NCBI GenBank assembly: GCA_014138725.1
Contig: JACJID010000001.1
Span: 248,001-312,000 of the forward strand
Reading direction: 5' to 3'
DNA length: 64,000 nt
DNA from: Kutzneria viridogrisea
Lineage (GTDB): Bacteria > Actinomycetota > Actinomycetes > Mycobacteriales > Pseudonocardiaceae
Each line of letters begins with the position of its first letter. Position 1 is the first letter of the stretch. The notes under the pieces are model-generated. The model had not been told where the DNA came from and did not search any database. It saw only the letters and a program-made list of their open reading frames with translations. This document shows, one piece after another, positions 7,456 to 17,081 of this stretch. The position numbers and the translations under genes were made by a program.

Positions 7456-10400
7456 CTGTTGCGGGCAGGCCAGGGCCGCGCCGAGTTCATCAGCCCGATC
7501 ATGCCCGAGACCAGGCGCATCTGGTCCACCGAGCGGATGTCGGCCTGCACCAGGCGCGGGGAGCAGACCAGCACCGCGACCGCCTGCGCCCGGGACAGCG
7601 CCACGTTCAACCGGTTGCGGGACAACAGGAAGTCCAGCCCGCGTGGCAGGTCCACCGCCGCCGAGGAGGTCATCGTGGCGATCACCACCGGTGCCTCCTG
7701 GCCCTGGAACCGGTCCACGGTGCCCACCCGCACCTCGCCGAACCCGGCGCGCTCCAGCGCCCGCGTGACGACCCTGGCCTGGAGGTTGTACGGGGCCACC
7801 ACGAGGATGTCGGCCGGACCGAGCTCGCGGGTCGAGTCCCCGTCCGTCCACTTGCGACCGTGCAGTTCGGACACGATCCGCACCACCTCCTCGGCCTCCT
7901 CCACCGACCGCGTGGTGTTGCCCCGGTGGTCCACCTCGGACAGGTACAGCCCCGCCGCCACCCCGTGCACCCCGCGCTGCGCCGCCGTCTGGTGGGCGTG
8001 CAGCAGGCCCGCGTAGGACAGCAGGGACACCGGTTCGCACACGGCGGGGTGCATCCGCCGCGACTGGTCCAGGAAGTAGCCCAGCTCGGCGGGGATCACG
8101 TCGGCATCGCCGATGACGTGCCCCAGCGCCGAGGCCTCCGCGCCCGCGGGGTGGGTGCCCTGCACCACCTGCGGCAGCTGCTGCGGATCGCCCAGCAGCA
8201 CCAGGTTGCGCGCGCACATCGACACCGCCAGCGCGTCGGCCAGCGCGAACTGCCCGGCCTCGTCGATCACCAGCACGTCGAAGGGCTCGGCGCGCAGCGC
8301 GGCGTTGGCGAAGGTCCACGCCGTGCCGCCGACCAGGTGGCCCCGGTCGTGCTCGGCGCGCCACCGCGCCAGCCCGTTGTTGTCCTTGGGCTGGTCCCAG
8401 GGCAGCTTCGGGTCGGCGGCCTTCTTCGGCCGCTTCGCGCAGGGCAGCTCCGGGGCGCTGGCCTTGGCCGCCGACAGCACGTTCTCCACGGCCTTGTGGC
8501 TGGTCGAGGTCACCGCCACGGTCCGCCCGGTGCGCACCAGGTGGGCGATCAGCTTGCCAGCCAGGTACGTCTTGCCCGCGCCGGGCGGGCCCTGCACGGC
8601 CAGCGCCGACCCGTCCAGGGCGTCCACCGTCTCGATTACGGTGCTGACCAGGTCCTCGCCCGGTTCGGGCAGCGGACGCCCGCCGCGCAGCCTCGGCGGG
8701 GTGCGGCGCAGCAGGTCCACACCGGGGTGCGCGGGCAACTCCGGCAGCGCGTCCACGACCAGCCGGGCCAGGTCGGCCACCGCCTCGTCCTTGGGCGCGG
8801 GCCGGACCGGGCCGCCGGGCAGCACGGCCGCGGGCAGGTCCTGGTGGGTCTCGTCCACCTTGGCGCTCTCCACCAGGGTCAGCTCCTCGGCGGTGGCGGC
8901 GCTGACCAGCCCGTCGCGGGTGCCCGAGCGGTAGCGCAGCCGGATCTGGTCGCCCTCGGTGAACGGGTGCGGGTGCTCCGGGTCGCAGCGCAGGGTCAGC
9001 ACGCGCTTGGCGGTGCGCGCCCGGCCGGTCGGTGGCAGCCAGTCCCCGGCGTGCACCGCAAGCGGCACCGCGCAGGTCGTGTCCACCTCCAGGTCCGACA
9101 GCGGGGCGGCCACCTGCCGGAAGAACTCCCACCACGCGGGATTGGTCTCCCGCCGGTGGTAGCCCACCGAGGCCGCCAGCAGGGCCTTGGCCTTCTCTTC
9201 GTCAGTGGCCCGCACCGGGTCCTCGGGCAGGTCCGCCAGCAGCGGGTCGACCAGGGCGGCCAGCTTGGCCGCCCGCTCCGCCCTGCGCTCGGCGGCCAGC
9301 TGCGCGGCCGTGTCGTCCATCAGCGCGTCCATGGCGGACACCTCGGCCGGTGGCGCGGGCTCGATGCCCGCCTCCTGCCTGGCCCGGTGCAGGAACTGGA
9401 AGAGCCGGTGCGTGGACACGCAGTCGTACTCGTTGTAGTCGCCGATGCCCGCGAGCACCTCGGCGGCCCGCTCCTGCTCACCCGCGGCGGTCAGCACCAG
9501 GTAGTCCTCGTACGCCTCGATGCTCGACGCCGCGGTCTTCACCTCGCCCTCGCGCGCCGAGGGCATGTAGAGCGGCTCCAGGTACTTGATCGAGTAGGAC
9601 CGCTGCGAGACCCGCAACGCCTTGCGCACCACCGAGTACAGGTCCACCAGCGCCCCGCCGCGCAGCAGGTCGTCCACGGCCTCCTCGCGGGTGCCGTGCA
9701 CCGCCGCCAGCCGCTTGAGCGCGGTCACCTCGTAGGGCGCGTAGTGGTAGACGTGCGCCTCGGGGTGCTCGGCCAGCCGCGCGCCCGCGAAGTCCACGAA
9801 CTGCTCGAAGGCCCGCTTCTCCTGTGCCCGCGAGTGCGCCCAGAACGGGGTGAACCGCTCCTCGCCGTCCACGGTGACCGCGCCGAACAGGTACTCCAAC
9901 CCGGTGCCGCCCAGCGCGTACGGGTCGCCCTCCATGTCGAAGAACACGTCGCCCGGACTCGGCGCGGGCAGGGCCGCCAACTCCTCCGGGTCCACGACCT
10001 CGTAGCTGACCTCGCCGCTGGTGTCCTGCCGCACCTGGATCGCGGCCTGGGCGCGCAGCGCGCCGAAGGTCGTCGCCGACAGCTCGCGCGGGCGGTCCTC
10101 CGGCTGCGCGGCGGCCAGCGCGTCGATCGTGCCCAACCCGGCCTCCACCAGCTTGCGCCGCTGGTCGGTGCGCATCCCGGCGACCAGCGACAGGTCCCGG
10201 TCGGCCTCCCGCCCCGCGGCGCAGTGCTCGGCGTAGCGGCAGCTCGCGCAGGCCGGGCGCTGGTCGTCCCACAGCCGCACCGGCAACCGCGCGGGCCTGG
10301 CCAGCAGCGTGTCGCGCAGCCTGCGCATCAGCGGCACGAAGTCGTCCACCCGCAGCGTGCGCCGACTGCCGTCACCGAGCAGCAGGTGCATGTTCGGCCC

Positions 10401-10835
10401 GGTCGGGAACCCCGTGGCGCGCAAGGCATCCGCATACGCCGTCAGTTGCAGCACCGCCGAGGGCCGCGCGTGTCGCGCCAGCTTCGCGTCGTACGCCTCG
10501 TACCGGCCCTGCTCGTCGGCCACCAGGAAGTCCGCGCGCCCGGTGAACTCGCCCTCGCGGAACACCGCCTGGTAGATCACCGGCTTGCCCGCCCGCAGGG
10601 CCTCGGTGGTCACCCGCTCCGGGTCCGGCCCGTCGACCTGCACCACGCCGTCCCCGTACCGCTGCCGGAACAGCTCCAGCATCGCCAGCTCGTGGGCCTG
10701 CCCGTGCCTGACGGCCAGCTGGTCGGCGCCGGCGGCCGGGCGCGGCGCCCCGGGCAGCCCGGCGGCCCGCGCCTGGTCGAGCACGCTGCGGTGCCCGCAT
10801 TCCAGCAGGTCGGCCAGGTCGGTGGGGGTGAACAT
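7452..10835 (-). CDS. RecB-like nuclease fused to UPF1-type superfamily I helicase (TM0106 family)
   Basis: 1127 aa. The N-terminal nuclease (about 1-210) shows C13, GRADF (D102), YEAYDAK (D116, K118) and QLTAYA. Its cysteines C13, C196, C199 and C205 form the pattern of the AddB/Cas4-type iron-sulfur staple. A second RNase H-like segment follows (DVFFDMEGDPYALGG near 290; YNEYDCVSTHRL near 470). The helicase has Walker A QGPPGAGKTYLAGK near 750, Walker B DEAGQFAL near 850, and late motifs TVDRFQGQEAPVV and NRLNVALSRAQ. It probably processes DNA or RNA:DNA ends; the cellular role is undescribed. It appears monocistronic, with no Cas or restriction genes nearby. Confidence 0.85.
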   Translation of the reverse strand: MFTPTDLADLLECGHRSVLDQARAAGLPGAPRPAAGADQLAVRHGQAHELAMLELFRQRYGDGVVQVDGPDPERVTTEALRAGKPVIYQAVFREGEFTGRADFLVADEQGRYEAYDAKLARHARPSAVLQLTAYADALRATGFPTGPNMHLLLGDGSRRTLRVDDFVPLMRRLRDTLLARPARLPVRLWDDQRPACASCRYAEHCAAGREADRDLSLVAGMRTDQRRKLVEAGLGTIDALAAAQPEDRPRELSATTFGALRAQAAIQVRQDTSGEVSYEVVDPEELAALPAPSPGDVFFDMEGDPYALGGTGLEYLFGAVTVDGEERFTPFWAHSRAQEKRAFEQFVDFAGARLAEHPEAHVYHYAPYEVTALKRLAAVHGTREEAVDDLLRGGALVDLYSVVRKALRVSQRSYSIKYLEPLYMPSAREGEVKTAASSIEAYEDYLVLTAAGEQERAAEVLAGIGDYNEYDCVSTHRLFQFLHRARQEAGIEPAPPAEVSAMDALMDDTAAQLAAERRAERAAKLAALVDPLLADLPEDPVRATDEEKAKALLAASVGYHRRETNPAWWEFFRQVAAPLSDLEVDTTCAVPLAVHAGDWLPPTGRARTAKRVLTLRCDPEHPHPFTEGDQIRLRYRSGTRDGLVSAATAEELTLVESAKVDETHQDLPAAVLPGGPVRPAPKDEAVADLARLVVDALPELPAHPGVDLLRRTPPRLRGGRPLPEPGEDLVSTVIETVDALDGSALAVQGPPGAGKTYLAGKLIAHLVRTGRTVAVTSTSHKAVENVLSAAKASAPELPCAKRPKKAADPKLPWDQPKDNNGLARWRAEHDRGHLVGGTAWTFANAALRAEPFDVLVIDEAGQFALADALAVSMCARNLVLLGDPQQLPQVVQGTHPAGAEASALGHVIGDADVIPAELGYFLDQSRRMHPAVCEPVSLLSYAGLLHAHQTAAQRGVHGVAAGLYLSEVDHRGNTTRSVEEAEEVVRIVSELHGRKWTDGDSTRELGPADILVVAPYNLQARVVTRALERAGFGEVRVGTVDRFQGQEAPVVIATMTSSAAVDLPRGLDFLLSRNRLNVALSRAQAVAVLVCSPRLVQADIRSVDQMRLVSGMIGLMNSARPWPARNS

Positions 10836-10898
10836 CGCGGGAGCAGTCTGTCATGGGCCGTGCCGGGGCTCGCGCGACACGCCGTTTACGCTGCACCC

Positions 10899-11633
10899 GT
10901 GCGCGACCTGGTCACCGAGACGATCTGGGCGGCGGCCCGCGAGCAGCTCACCGAGGGACACACCATCGGCGCCGAGACGTCGGTGCGCTGGGCGCTGACC
11001 GGGGTGGCCTACGAGGGCTTCAACGGGGTCTACGACCCGGACCTGACCCAGCCCGGCCTGATCGCGCGCGTCATGCCGCCCTTCGTGGCGGCGGGCCTGC
11101 CCATGCTGTGGCACTGCGAACAGTCCACAGTGGACGATCGGGTGCGGGCCGACTTCGCCGCCGCGGGCATCGAGCACTACGAGACCGAACCGGGCATGGT
11201 CGCCGACCTGGCACCGGCCGAGCCCGTGCGGGGGCCGGTGCGGATCGTCACCGTCGGCGACTCGCAGATGCCGACCTGGGCGCGGTTGCTGACCGGGCAG
11301 CAGGACGGCGAGCTCGTGACGGGCACGGCCCGGCTGCGATCGGCCAGGACCAGCGTGACGCACCTGCTCGGGCTGCTCGACGGGGTGCCGGTCAGCTGCG
11401 GGGCGGTGTACCTGGGTCCCGGGGCGGCACTGGTGGAGCACGTCGTGACCGCCGAGACCGCGCGCGGGCGTGGCGCCGGGACGGCGGTCACGCGGGCCTG
11501 CCTGGACGTGGCCCGTGCCGCGGGGTACCGGCACGCCGTGCTGACCGCCTCGCCGGACGGTGCCGGGATCTACACCAGGCTGGGCTTCCGCACGGTGTGC
11601 CACGTGGAGCGGTTCGAGTGGGCACCGCGGTGA
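10899..11633 (+). CDS. GNAT-family N-acetyltransferase
   Basis: About 244 aa from GTG 10899. The N-terminal half resembles GNAT-like domains of two-domain acetyltransferases. The C-terminal half carries the acetyl-CoA motif: VVTAETARGRGAGTAVTRACLDVARAAGY, then LTASPDGAGIYTRLGF (motif B). It transfers an acetyl group from acetyl-CoA to an amine; the substrate is unknown. The start was chosen because it is the first in-frame codon after the divergent nuclease gene, and the protein begins with a typical helix (VRDLVTETIWAAAREQL). It stands alone, with the next gene convergent. Confidence 0.8.
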   Translation: MRDLVTETIWAAAREQLTEGHTIGAETSVRWALTGVAYEGFNGVYDPDLTQPGLIARVMPPFVAAGLPMLWHCEQSTVDDRVRADFAAAGIEHYETEPGMVADLAPAEPVRGPVRIVTVGDSQMPTWARLLTGQQDGELVTGTARLRSARTSVTHLLGLLDGVPVSCGAVYLGPGAALVEHVVTAETARGRGAGTAVTRACLDVARAAGYRHAVLTASPDGAGIYTRLGFRTVCHVERFEWAPR

Positions 11634-11658
11634 CGGCGCCCACCCGGACCGGCCGGTA

Positions 11659-12861
11659 CTAGTACCCGGCGTAGAAGCCCCAGGCGAACACCTGGTCGCC
11701 CTTGAGGATCAGCGACCTGGTCTGATCCGGCGCGATCGCGGTGACCCCCGTGGTCGCCTCGGCCGGCAGCTGGCAGAGCTTGCGGTCGCTGTCGCCCCAG
11801 AACAGCAGCTGGCTGCCCTTGATGGCGTAGCTGCACCGGTCCGAGGCGGCGATCGAGCTCACCCCGGACTGGGCCGCCGCGGGCACGATGGCCTCCCCGG
11901 AGTTCTTGCTGCCACCCCAGGCGAGCACCTTGCCGTCCTTGAGCGCCAGCGAGTGGAACCCGGAGGTGGCCACGGTGCTGACCCCGGACTGCGCGGCGGC
12001 CGGGATCGTGCGCTCACCGTTGTTGTTGCTGCCCCAGCCGAGGACTTTGCCGTCCTTGACCGCCAGCGCCACGCCGCCCGCCGCGGCGATCGCCGTGACC
12101 CCGGACTGGGCCTCGGCCGGGACCTTGTCCTGACCCCAGCTGTTGTCGCCCCAGACCAGCACCTTGCCGCCCTTGAGCGCCATGTTGTAGGAGTAGCCCG
12201 CGGCGATCGCGGTCACCCCCGACTGCGCCTCGGCGGGCACGGCGGTCTGCCCCCGGCTGTTGTCGCCCCAGGCGAGCACCTTGCCGTTGCGCAGAGCCAG
12301 GCTGTGCGTGCTGCCCGCGGAGATGGCCGTGACCCCGGACTGGGCCTCGGCGGGCACGGTGCTCTCGCCGTAGTCGTTGTCGCCCCAGGCGATCACCCCG
12401 CCGTCGCGCAGCGCCAGGAAGTGGTTACCCGAGTTGGCCACCGCGCTGATCCCGGACCGCGCCTGCGCGGGGATCACGTCCTGGCCGAAGTAGTTCGTGC
12501 CGCAGTTGTCGTCGGTGTCCTTGCACAGGCGGTAGCTCGGCCCGAAGTAGCCACTGATCACCTTCATCGACACCGGGGTCGTGCCGGTACCGCACTGCTT
12601 GGCCGAGTAGGTCTTGGTGTACCTGGTCGGCTTGGTGCCGGGGATGTCGCTGACCACCAGCAGGTAGTAGCAGCCCTCGGCCGAGGTGCTGGTCACCGAC
12701 CCGGTGATGGTGGTGTTCCAGTCGTCGGTGCTGGACTCGCCCTGGGCGTGGGCGGCCAGGTGGCTCACGTGCCAGGTCTGGGGCGTGCTCGCCGCGGTGG
12801 CGGTGCCGACGCCCAAGGTCGCCAGCAGCAGCGGTACCGCTGCGAGGATCGCTCTTCTCAC
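11659..12861 (-). CDS. Secreted RCC1-like beta-propeller protein
   Basis: 400 aa. A signal peptide covers about residues 1-23 (cleavage near ATA-AST). A 100-residue domain with Cys pairs follows, then seven repeats of 36-38 residues with the pattern VPAEAQSGVTAI.AG..HSLAL..GKVLAWGDN, matching RCC1/BLIP-II-type repeats. Such propellers bind proteins. In actinobacteria the secreted versions include a beta-lactamase inhibitor (BLIP-II), but nothing here shows inhibition. The repeat copies are close in sequence, indicating recent duplication or conversion. It lies downstream of, and probably independent from, the PucR-type gene. Confidence 0.85.
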   Translation of the reverse strand: MRRAILAAVPLLLATLGVGTATAASTPQTWHVSHLAAHAQGESSTDDWNTTITGSVTSTSAEGCYYLLVVSDIPGTKPTRYTKTYSAKQCGTGTTPVSMKVISGYFGPSYRLCKDTDDNCGTNYFGQDVIPAQARSGISAVANSGNHFLALRDGGVIAWGDNDYGESTVPAEAQSGVTAISAGSTHSLALRNGKVLAWGDNSRGQTAVPAEAQSGVTAIAAGYSYNMALKGGKVLVWGDNSWGQDKVPAEAQSGVTAIAAAGGVALAVKDGKVLGWGSNNNGERTIPAAAQSGVSTVATSGFHSLALKDGKVLAWGGSKNSGEAIVPAAAQSGVSSIAASDRCSYAIKGSQLLFWGDSDRKLCQLPAEATTGVTAIAPDQTRSLILKGDQVFAWGFYAGY

Positions 12862-12915
12862 GGTGTTCGGGTTCCTTCCGCTGGGTCAGGTTGCGCGCGC
12901 ACCCGAAGCTAGCGA

Positions 12916-14622
12916 TCACGGTTTTCGGGTCGTTATCCCTTGGGCGGGGTGGCCCTGCGAACCCCGCAACACCCGCAGGGCCCTGGTGGCCACGTGCAGG
13001 TTGAGCCGGTTGTCCACGTCGTTGAGGTCGAACCCGGTGATCTCCCGGATCCGGCCGAGCCGGTAGCGCAGGGTGCTGCGGTGGATCGCGAGCGCCGAGG
13101 CGGTCTCGTCGTAGTTGCCGCCGCACTCGAGGTACTGCGACAGCGTCCGCACCAGGTCCGAGTTCCGCCGCGCGTCGTAGTCCAGCAGCCGGCCGAGCCA
13201 CTCCCGGACGAACGCCTCGACCTCGCCGCGGCTGCGGCCGGTGTCCAGTATTCGGTAGATCCCCAACTGGTCGAACGCCGTCACCCCGGAAGGGATCCGC
13301 GACCTGCACCGGATGTCCAACGCCCGCAATGCCTCCGAGTACGACCTCGGGAAGTCGCCCGGCCGCTCGCACCGGCCGCCGATCCCGATCGCGCCCGCGC
13401 CGCCCAGCCGCTCCGCGAGCGCGCGGTGCAGCGCCTGTCCGTCCGGACGGCCGCGCACCAGCAGCACCACCGCTCCCGAGCGCCGCGACCCCAGTGACCG
13501 CCACCGCAACAGGTCCACCGCCCGGTCGGTGGCCTCGGCGACGAGGTCCTCGGCCTGCTGTCCGTGCCAGCGCAGGACAACCACGTGGTGGGTGCCGCGC
13601 AGGTCGTGCCCGATCGCGTCGGCCCTGGCGTAGGCGCTCTCCTGGTCGGTGCCGATGATCAGGTCGTCGACCAGGTCCCGGTGCAGGCGGAGTTCGACCT
13701 CGGCGAGGTTGCGCTGGTGGGACAGCTCCAGCGCCAGCACCGTGGTCCCGTACTCGAGCGCGAACACCTCGTCCTTGCCCGCGATCCGGGCCGGGTCCAC
13801 CAGTGCCAGCACGCCGAGCACCTCGTGCCGCGGCTTGACCAGCGAGATGACCCTGTCCTTCTCCCGGACCGGGTGCGGGACGGCCGCCGCCCGCCTGAGC
13901 ACCTCCTCGCGCAGGTGGGCACTGGGCTTGGGGTACGGGTCGGGCCGGTCGGGACCGCACCAGGCCCGGAGGTTGCCGAAGCGGTCCTCCACCGCCACCG
14001 GCAACGCCGTGAGCTGGTGCAGCGCGTGCGCGATGCCCGGTTCACCGGCCCCGGAGGCCGGGATGCGGCTGAGCGTCTCGTGCACCCTCGTCTGCTGTTC
14101 GAGCCGGGCGACCGTCGCCGACAGTTCCGCGTTGAGCGCCCGCAGTTCGAGGGCCTGGGCCCGTTCCCTGCGGTGCAGCGAGGCGTTGGCCATCGCCTCG
14201 GCCGTCTGCTGTCCCAGTGCCTCGAGCAAGAAGAACTCGTCCGCCGACGGCGGCTGCGGTGCCCGCACCACCAGGTACCCGGTCAGTCCGTCCAGCCCCC
14301 GCAACGCGAAGCTCCAGCGCCAGGCGCCGTCGGACAGGACGATCGGGCCACTGCGCCCGTCGAGCCGCCCGACCCGCGCGTCGAGTTCGGCGTGGGGTGG
14401 CCCGGGGCGCCGGTTCGGCACACCGTCGACGACGAGGTATGCCGCCTCGACGGCACAGCCGCTCAAGGTGGACACCGAGGTCTCGGCGAGCCGCAGGATG
14501 TCCTCGGCGCCGCGGCCGTCGAACATCGTCATCGCGATGACCAGGAGGCGGTGCAGGTCCGACAGGTGCTCCCGCCGCCTGCCGTGCTGCTTCTGAGCCG
14601 CGCTCGCCTCCGCTGGTGTCAT
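12916..14622 (-). CDS. PucR/CdaR-family transcriptional regulator with GAF-like sensor
   Basis: 568 aa. The N-terminal 150 residues look like a GAF sensor (RLAETSVSTLSGCAVEAAYLVV... ALGQQTAEAMANAS). A coiled helix around 155-185 and a second ligand-binding region follow. The C-terminal PucR helix-turn-helix at about 495-535 reads LSQYLECGGNYDETASALAIHRSTLRYRLGRI. These proteins regulate catabolic genes in response to small metabolites. No catabolic gene is adjacent, so the target is unknown. It is divergent from the Hsp20 gene. Confidence 0.85.
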   Translation of the reverse strand: MTPAEASAAQKQHGRRREHLSDLHRLLVIAMTMFDGRGAEDILRLAETSVSTLSGCAVEAAYLVVDGVPNRRPGPPHAELDARVGRLDGRSGPIVLSDGAWRWSFALRGLDGLTGYLVVRAPQPPSADEFFLLEALGQQTAEAMANASLHRRERAQALELRALNAELSATVARLEQQTRVHETLSRIPASGAGEPGIAHALHQLTALPVAVEDRFGNLRAWCGPDRPDPYPKPSAHLREEVLRRAAAVPHPVREKDRVISLVKPRHEVLGVLALVDPARIAGKDEVFALEYGTTVLALELSHQRNLAEVELRLHRDLVDDLIIGTDQESAYARADAIGHDLRGTHHVVVLRWHGQQAEDLVAEATDRAVDLLRWRSLGSRRSGAVVLLVRGRPDGQALHRALAERLGGAGAIGIGGRCERPGDFPRSYSEALRALDIRCRSRIPSGVTAFDQLGIYRILDTGRSRGEVEAFVREWLGRLLDYDARRNSDLVRTLSQYLECGGNYDETASALAIHRSTLRYRLGRIREITGFDLNDVDNRLNLHVATRALRVLRGSQGHPAQGITTRKP

Positions 14623-14809
14623 GTGACCTCCAGTGCCGTACCAACAACCCTAACGCGCCCGATCTGGCCTGCCAGGCCGAGTGGGCAAGGGAAATTCCGA
14701 CCTCCCAGGAGCACGCGCGGCCGGTGACCTGTTTGCCATTGTGGTTTCCGCCAACAGCAGAGGTCCACGGCTCCCGTGGTCGAAGATCCTGACGAGAGGT
14801 GAGGAAACC

Positions 14810-15265
14810 ATGACGTTGATGCGGTTCGACCCGTTCCGCGATCTGGAACGGCTGACGGACCAGGTGCTCGCGGGCAGCCGTGGTACCCGGGCGATGCCCA
14901 TGGAGGCCTTCCGCCGCGGTGACGAGTTCATCGTCGCACTGGACCTGCCCGGCGTGGACCGCGAGGAGGTCGAGGTGACCGTGGAGCGCAACGTGGTCAC
15001 CGTGCGGGCCCGCCGCCACCCGCTGCGCCGCGAGGACGAGGAACTGCTGGTCGACGAACGCGTCCAGGGCGAGTTCAGCAGGCAGTTCTTCCTCGGGGAC
15101 AACCTCGACACCAAGCGCCTGTCCGCCGACCTGGAGCGAGGAGTGCTCACCCTCAGGTTCGCCGTGGCCGAGACGAGCAGGCCCCGCAAGGTCGAGATCA
15201 CCGGCCGCGCGGAGGAGAGCCGGGCCATCGAGGCCGACACCCACGACAAGGCGAACGCCCAGTAG
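14810..15265 (+). CDS. Hsp20 / alpha-crystallin small heat-shock protein
   Basis: 151 aa. The N-terminus MTLMRFDPFRDLERLTDQV is typical of actinobacterial Hsp18/Acr proteins. The crystallin domain spans about 31-130, with LDLPGVDREEVEVTVERNVVTVRA and the closing GVLTLRF. The chaperone holds unfolded proteins as an oligomer in the cytoplasm. ATG 14810 follows a good GAGAGGTGAGG site; upstream in-frame codons are rejected. A CCACGG/CCGTGG inverted repeat at 14765-14779 lies in the leader. The next gene, a UBP zinc finger, is 47 nt downstream and probably cotranscribed. Confidence 0.9.
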   Translation: MTLMRFDPFRDLERLTDQVLAGSRGTRAMPMEAFRRGDEFIVALDLPGVDREEVEVTVERNVVTVRARRHPLRREDEELLVDERVQGEFSRQFFLGDNLDTKRLSADLERGVLTLRFAVAETSRPRKVEITGRAEESRAIEADTHDKANAQ

Positions 15266-15312
15266 GCGGAGCAGGCCAAGCACCTGCTCGCCAGGATGAC
15301 CGGAGGTGTGTG

Positions 15313-15600
15313 ATGGCCAAGGTCGTCGGCATCGGGCCGAACCCCGCGCTGGACCAGCACCTCGCGCTCGTGCGGGAGGTCGTGCCGAGGACCCCGCAGG
15401 GCTGCGAGGAGTGCCTGATCACCGGAACCCCGTGGCTGCACCTGCGGCTGTGCCTCACCTGTGGGCACGTCGGCTGCTGTGACTCCTCGCCGATGAAACA
15501 CGCGAGCAAGCACGCACACGCCGTCCGGCACCCGATCGCGCGCTCCTTCGAGCCCGGGGAGACCTGGCGCTGGTGCTACGTCCACCAGGCCTACGTGTGA
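15313..15600 (+). CDS. UBP-type zinc-finger protein
   Basis: 95 aa consisting of one UBP-type zinc finger: C31/C34 (CEEC), C47/C50 (CLTC), C55 and His residues at 63-73 (KHASKHAHAVRHP), then an aromatic TWRWCYVH end. In eukaryotes the fold binds the ubiquitin C-terminus; bacterial stand-alone forms are common in actinobacteria and their ligand is unknown. CGGAGG 6 nt before ATG 15313 supports this start. It lies behind Hsp20, suggesting a stress role (inference). It overlaps the convergent kinase by 10 nt. Confidence 0.8.
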   Translation: MAKVVGIGPNPALDQHLALVREVVPRTPQGCEECLITGTPWLHLRLCLTCGHVGCCDSSPMKHASKHAHAVRHPIARSFEPGETWRWCYVHQAYV

Positions 15601-17081
15601 TCGCCGCGCCCCGGCAGCCGGGCGACCAGCCGCGCGCCCTGCTCGCTGTCCGCCACGCGCAGGGATCCGCCGTGCCGGGTGGCGATGTCGCGGGCGATCG
15701 TGAGGCCGAGGCCCGAGCCGCCCGCGTCCCGGGCGCGGGCGTCGTCCAGCCGGGCGAAGCGGTCGAAGACGCGTTCGCGGTCCTCGGCGGGGATGCCGGG
15801 GCCGTCGTCGATCACCTCGAGCACGACCTCGCCCGCCGAGTGGCGCAGGCGCACGGTGACGGAGGTGCGCGCGTGCCGCACCGCGTTGTCCAGCAGGTTG
15901 CGCAGCAGGCGTTCCAGCCGCACGGGTTCGCCGGTAACCACCGCTGGACCGTCCACAACGGACCGCACCACCGGGCCGCCTGGCACGAGCGCGCGTTCGG
16001 CGACCTGCTCCCGCACCACCTCGGCGAGGTCGACGACACCGGAGGGCGCCGCGACCTCGGCCGGATCGACGGCGAGTTGCAACAGGTCCGCCGTGATGCG
16101 TTGCAGGCGCTGGACGTCGAGCAGCGACCGGTGCGCGACGGCGGGCCAGTCCACCCGGTCCGGGTGCGTGAGCGCGACCTCCAGGCCTGTCCGCAGGTTC
16201 GCCAGCGGGCTGCGCAGCTCGTGGCTGGCGTCGGCGACGAAGCGTTCCTGCTGGTCGTGCGCGTGCTGTAGCCGGTCGAGGGTCGCGTTCGTGGTCCGTG
16301 CGAGCCGGGCGAGCTCGTCGCGGGAGCGGGGCACCGGCACGCGCCGGTCCAGCTGGCTCTCGCTGACCTCGGCCAGCTCACGGCGGATCGCCTCCACGGG
16401 CCGCAGCGCGCGCCCGGTCGCCAACCAGGCGACCAGCGCCGCGAGCAGGACCGCGAGCGGGATGAAGAACGCCAGCGTGTTGTCGAACGCGCTCAGCGTG
16501 CGGAGCGTGTCCCACGGCAGCACGAACAGGTACAGGGTGAGCCGGTGGTGGCCAACCGGGCCCGCACCACCCAATCCGGCGTCCAAAGTGGACTCTTCGC
16601 GGCCGAATGGCTCCACCAGGTCGGCCGGTACGTCGTCCACCACCCGGCCCAGCACGGTGTACGTGCGGTACTCGCGCCACTGCGGGTGTTCGCCGGGGCG
16701 CAGCGTGCCGCTCGTGGTGGTGGTCCAGTCCGCTGGCGCCCCGGCGGGGGCGGGCGGCAGCGGAGTCCACGAGGGGTCCCAGTGGCGCAGGTTGGCGCTG
16801 CTCACCACCGCCCGCCCGGAGTCCGCTACCACCTCGAACACCGCGTCCCCGGACGGGATCGCCGTGGCCAGCGCGGCCCGCCCGCCGCCGAGGGAGGCGA
16901 CCCGGTAGGCGTCGGCCATCCGGTCCAGCTCCGCGCGCGTCGCGTTCGTGGCGTTGTCGGTCAGCTGCTTGCTCAGGAACTGCCGTGTCCCCAGCCACCC
17001 CAGCGTGAACACGACCGCGCAGAGCAGTGCGGCCGACAGGGCGGCGCCGCGCCGCACGGACACGGGCCACCACCTACTCAT
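15591..17081 (-). CDS. Sensor histidine kinase (HAMP, HisKA, HATPase)
   Basis: 496 aa. The first membrane helix is at about 13-32. An extracytoplasmic sensor loop of about 170 residues follows, then a second helix near 205-225 and a HAMP segment (RPVEAIRRELAEV). The phospho-acceptor H is at about residue 287 (DASHELRSPLANLR). The ATPase domain has LLDNAVRHA, DDGPGIPAEDRERVFDRF and GGSGLGLTIARD. It phosphorylates the response regulator encoded just upstream, whose gene overlaps by 8 nt. The divergent ABC exporter is the probable output, a layout common for antimicrobial-peptide or cell-wall stress modules. Confidence 0.92.
   Translation of the reverse strand: MSRWWPVSVRRGAALSAALLCAVVFTLGWLGTRQFLSKQLTDNATNATRAELDRMADAYRVASLGGGRAALATAIPSGDAVFEVVADSGRAVVSSANLRHWDPSWTPLPPAPAGAPADWTTTTSGTLRPGEHPQWREYRTYTVLGRVVDDVPADLVEPFGREESTLDAGLGGAGPVGHHRLTLYLFVLPWDTLRTLSAFDNTLAFFIPLAVLLAALVAWLATGRALRPVEAIRRELAEVSESQLDRRVPVPRSRDELARLARTTNATLDRLQHAHDQQERFVADASHELRSPLANLRTGLEVALTHPDRVDWPAVAHRSLLDVQRLQRITADLLQLAVDPAEVAAPSGVVDLAEVVREQVAERALVPGGPVVRSVVDGPAVVTGEPVRLERLLRNLLDNAVRHARTSVTVRLRHSAGEVVLEVIDDGPGIPAEDRERVFDRFARLDDARARDAGGSGLGLTIARDIATRHGGSLRVADSEQGARLVARLPGRGDHT

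Noticed and set aside
6456-11633. 1725-codon open frame on the plus strand
   Set aside because: It is antisense to the nuclease/helicase and in a different frame from the DUF218 gene. Composition is Pro/Arg/Gly/Ala-rich with no domain. Only its last 244 codons are a real gene (GNAT).
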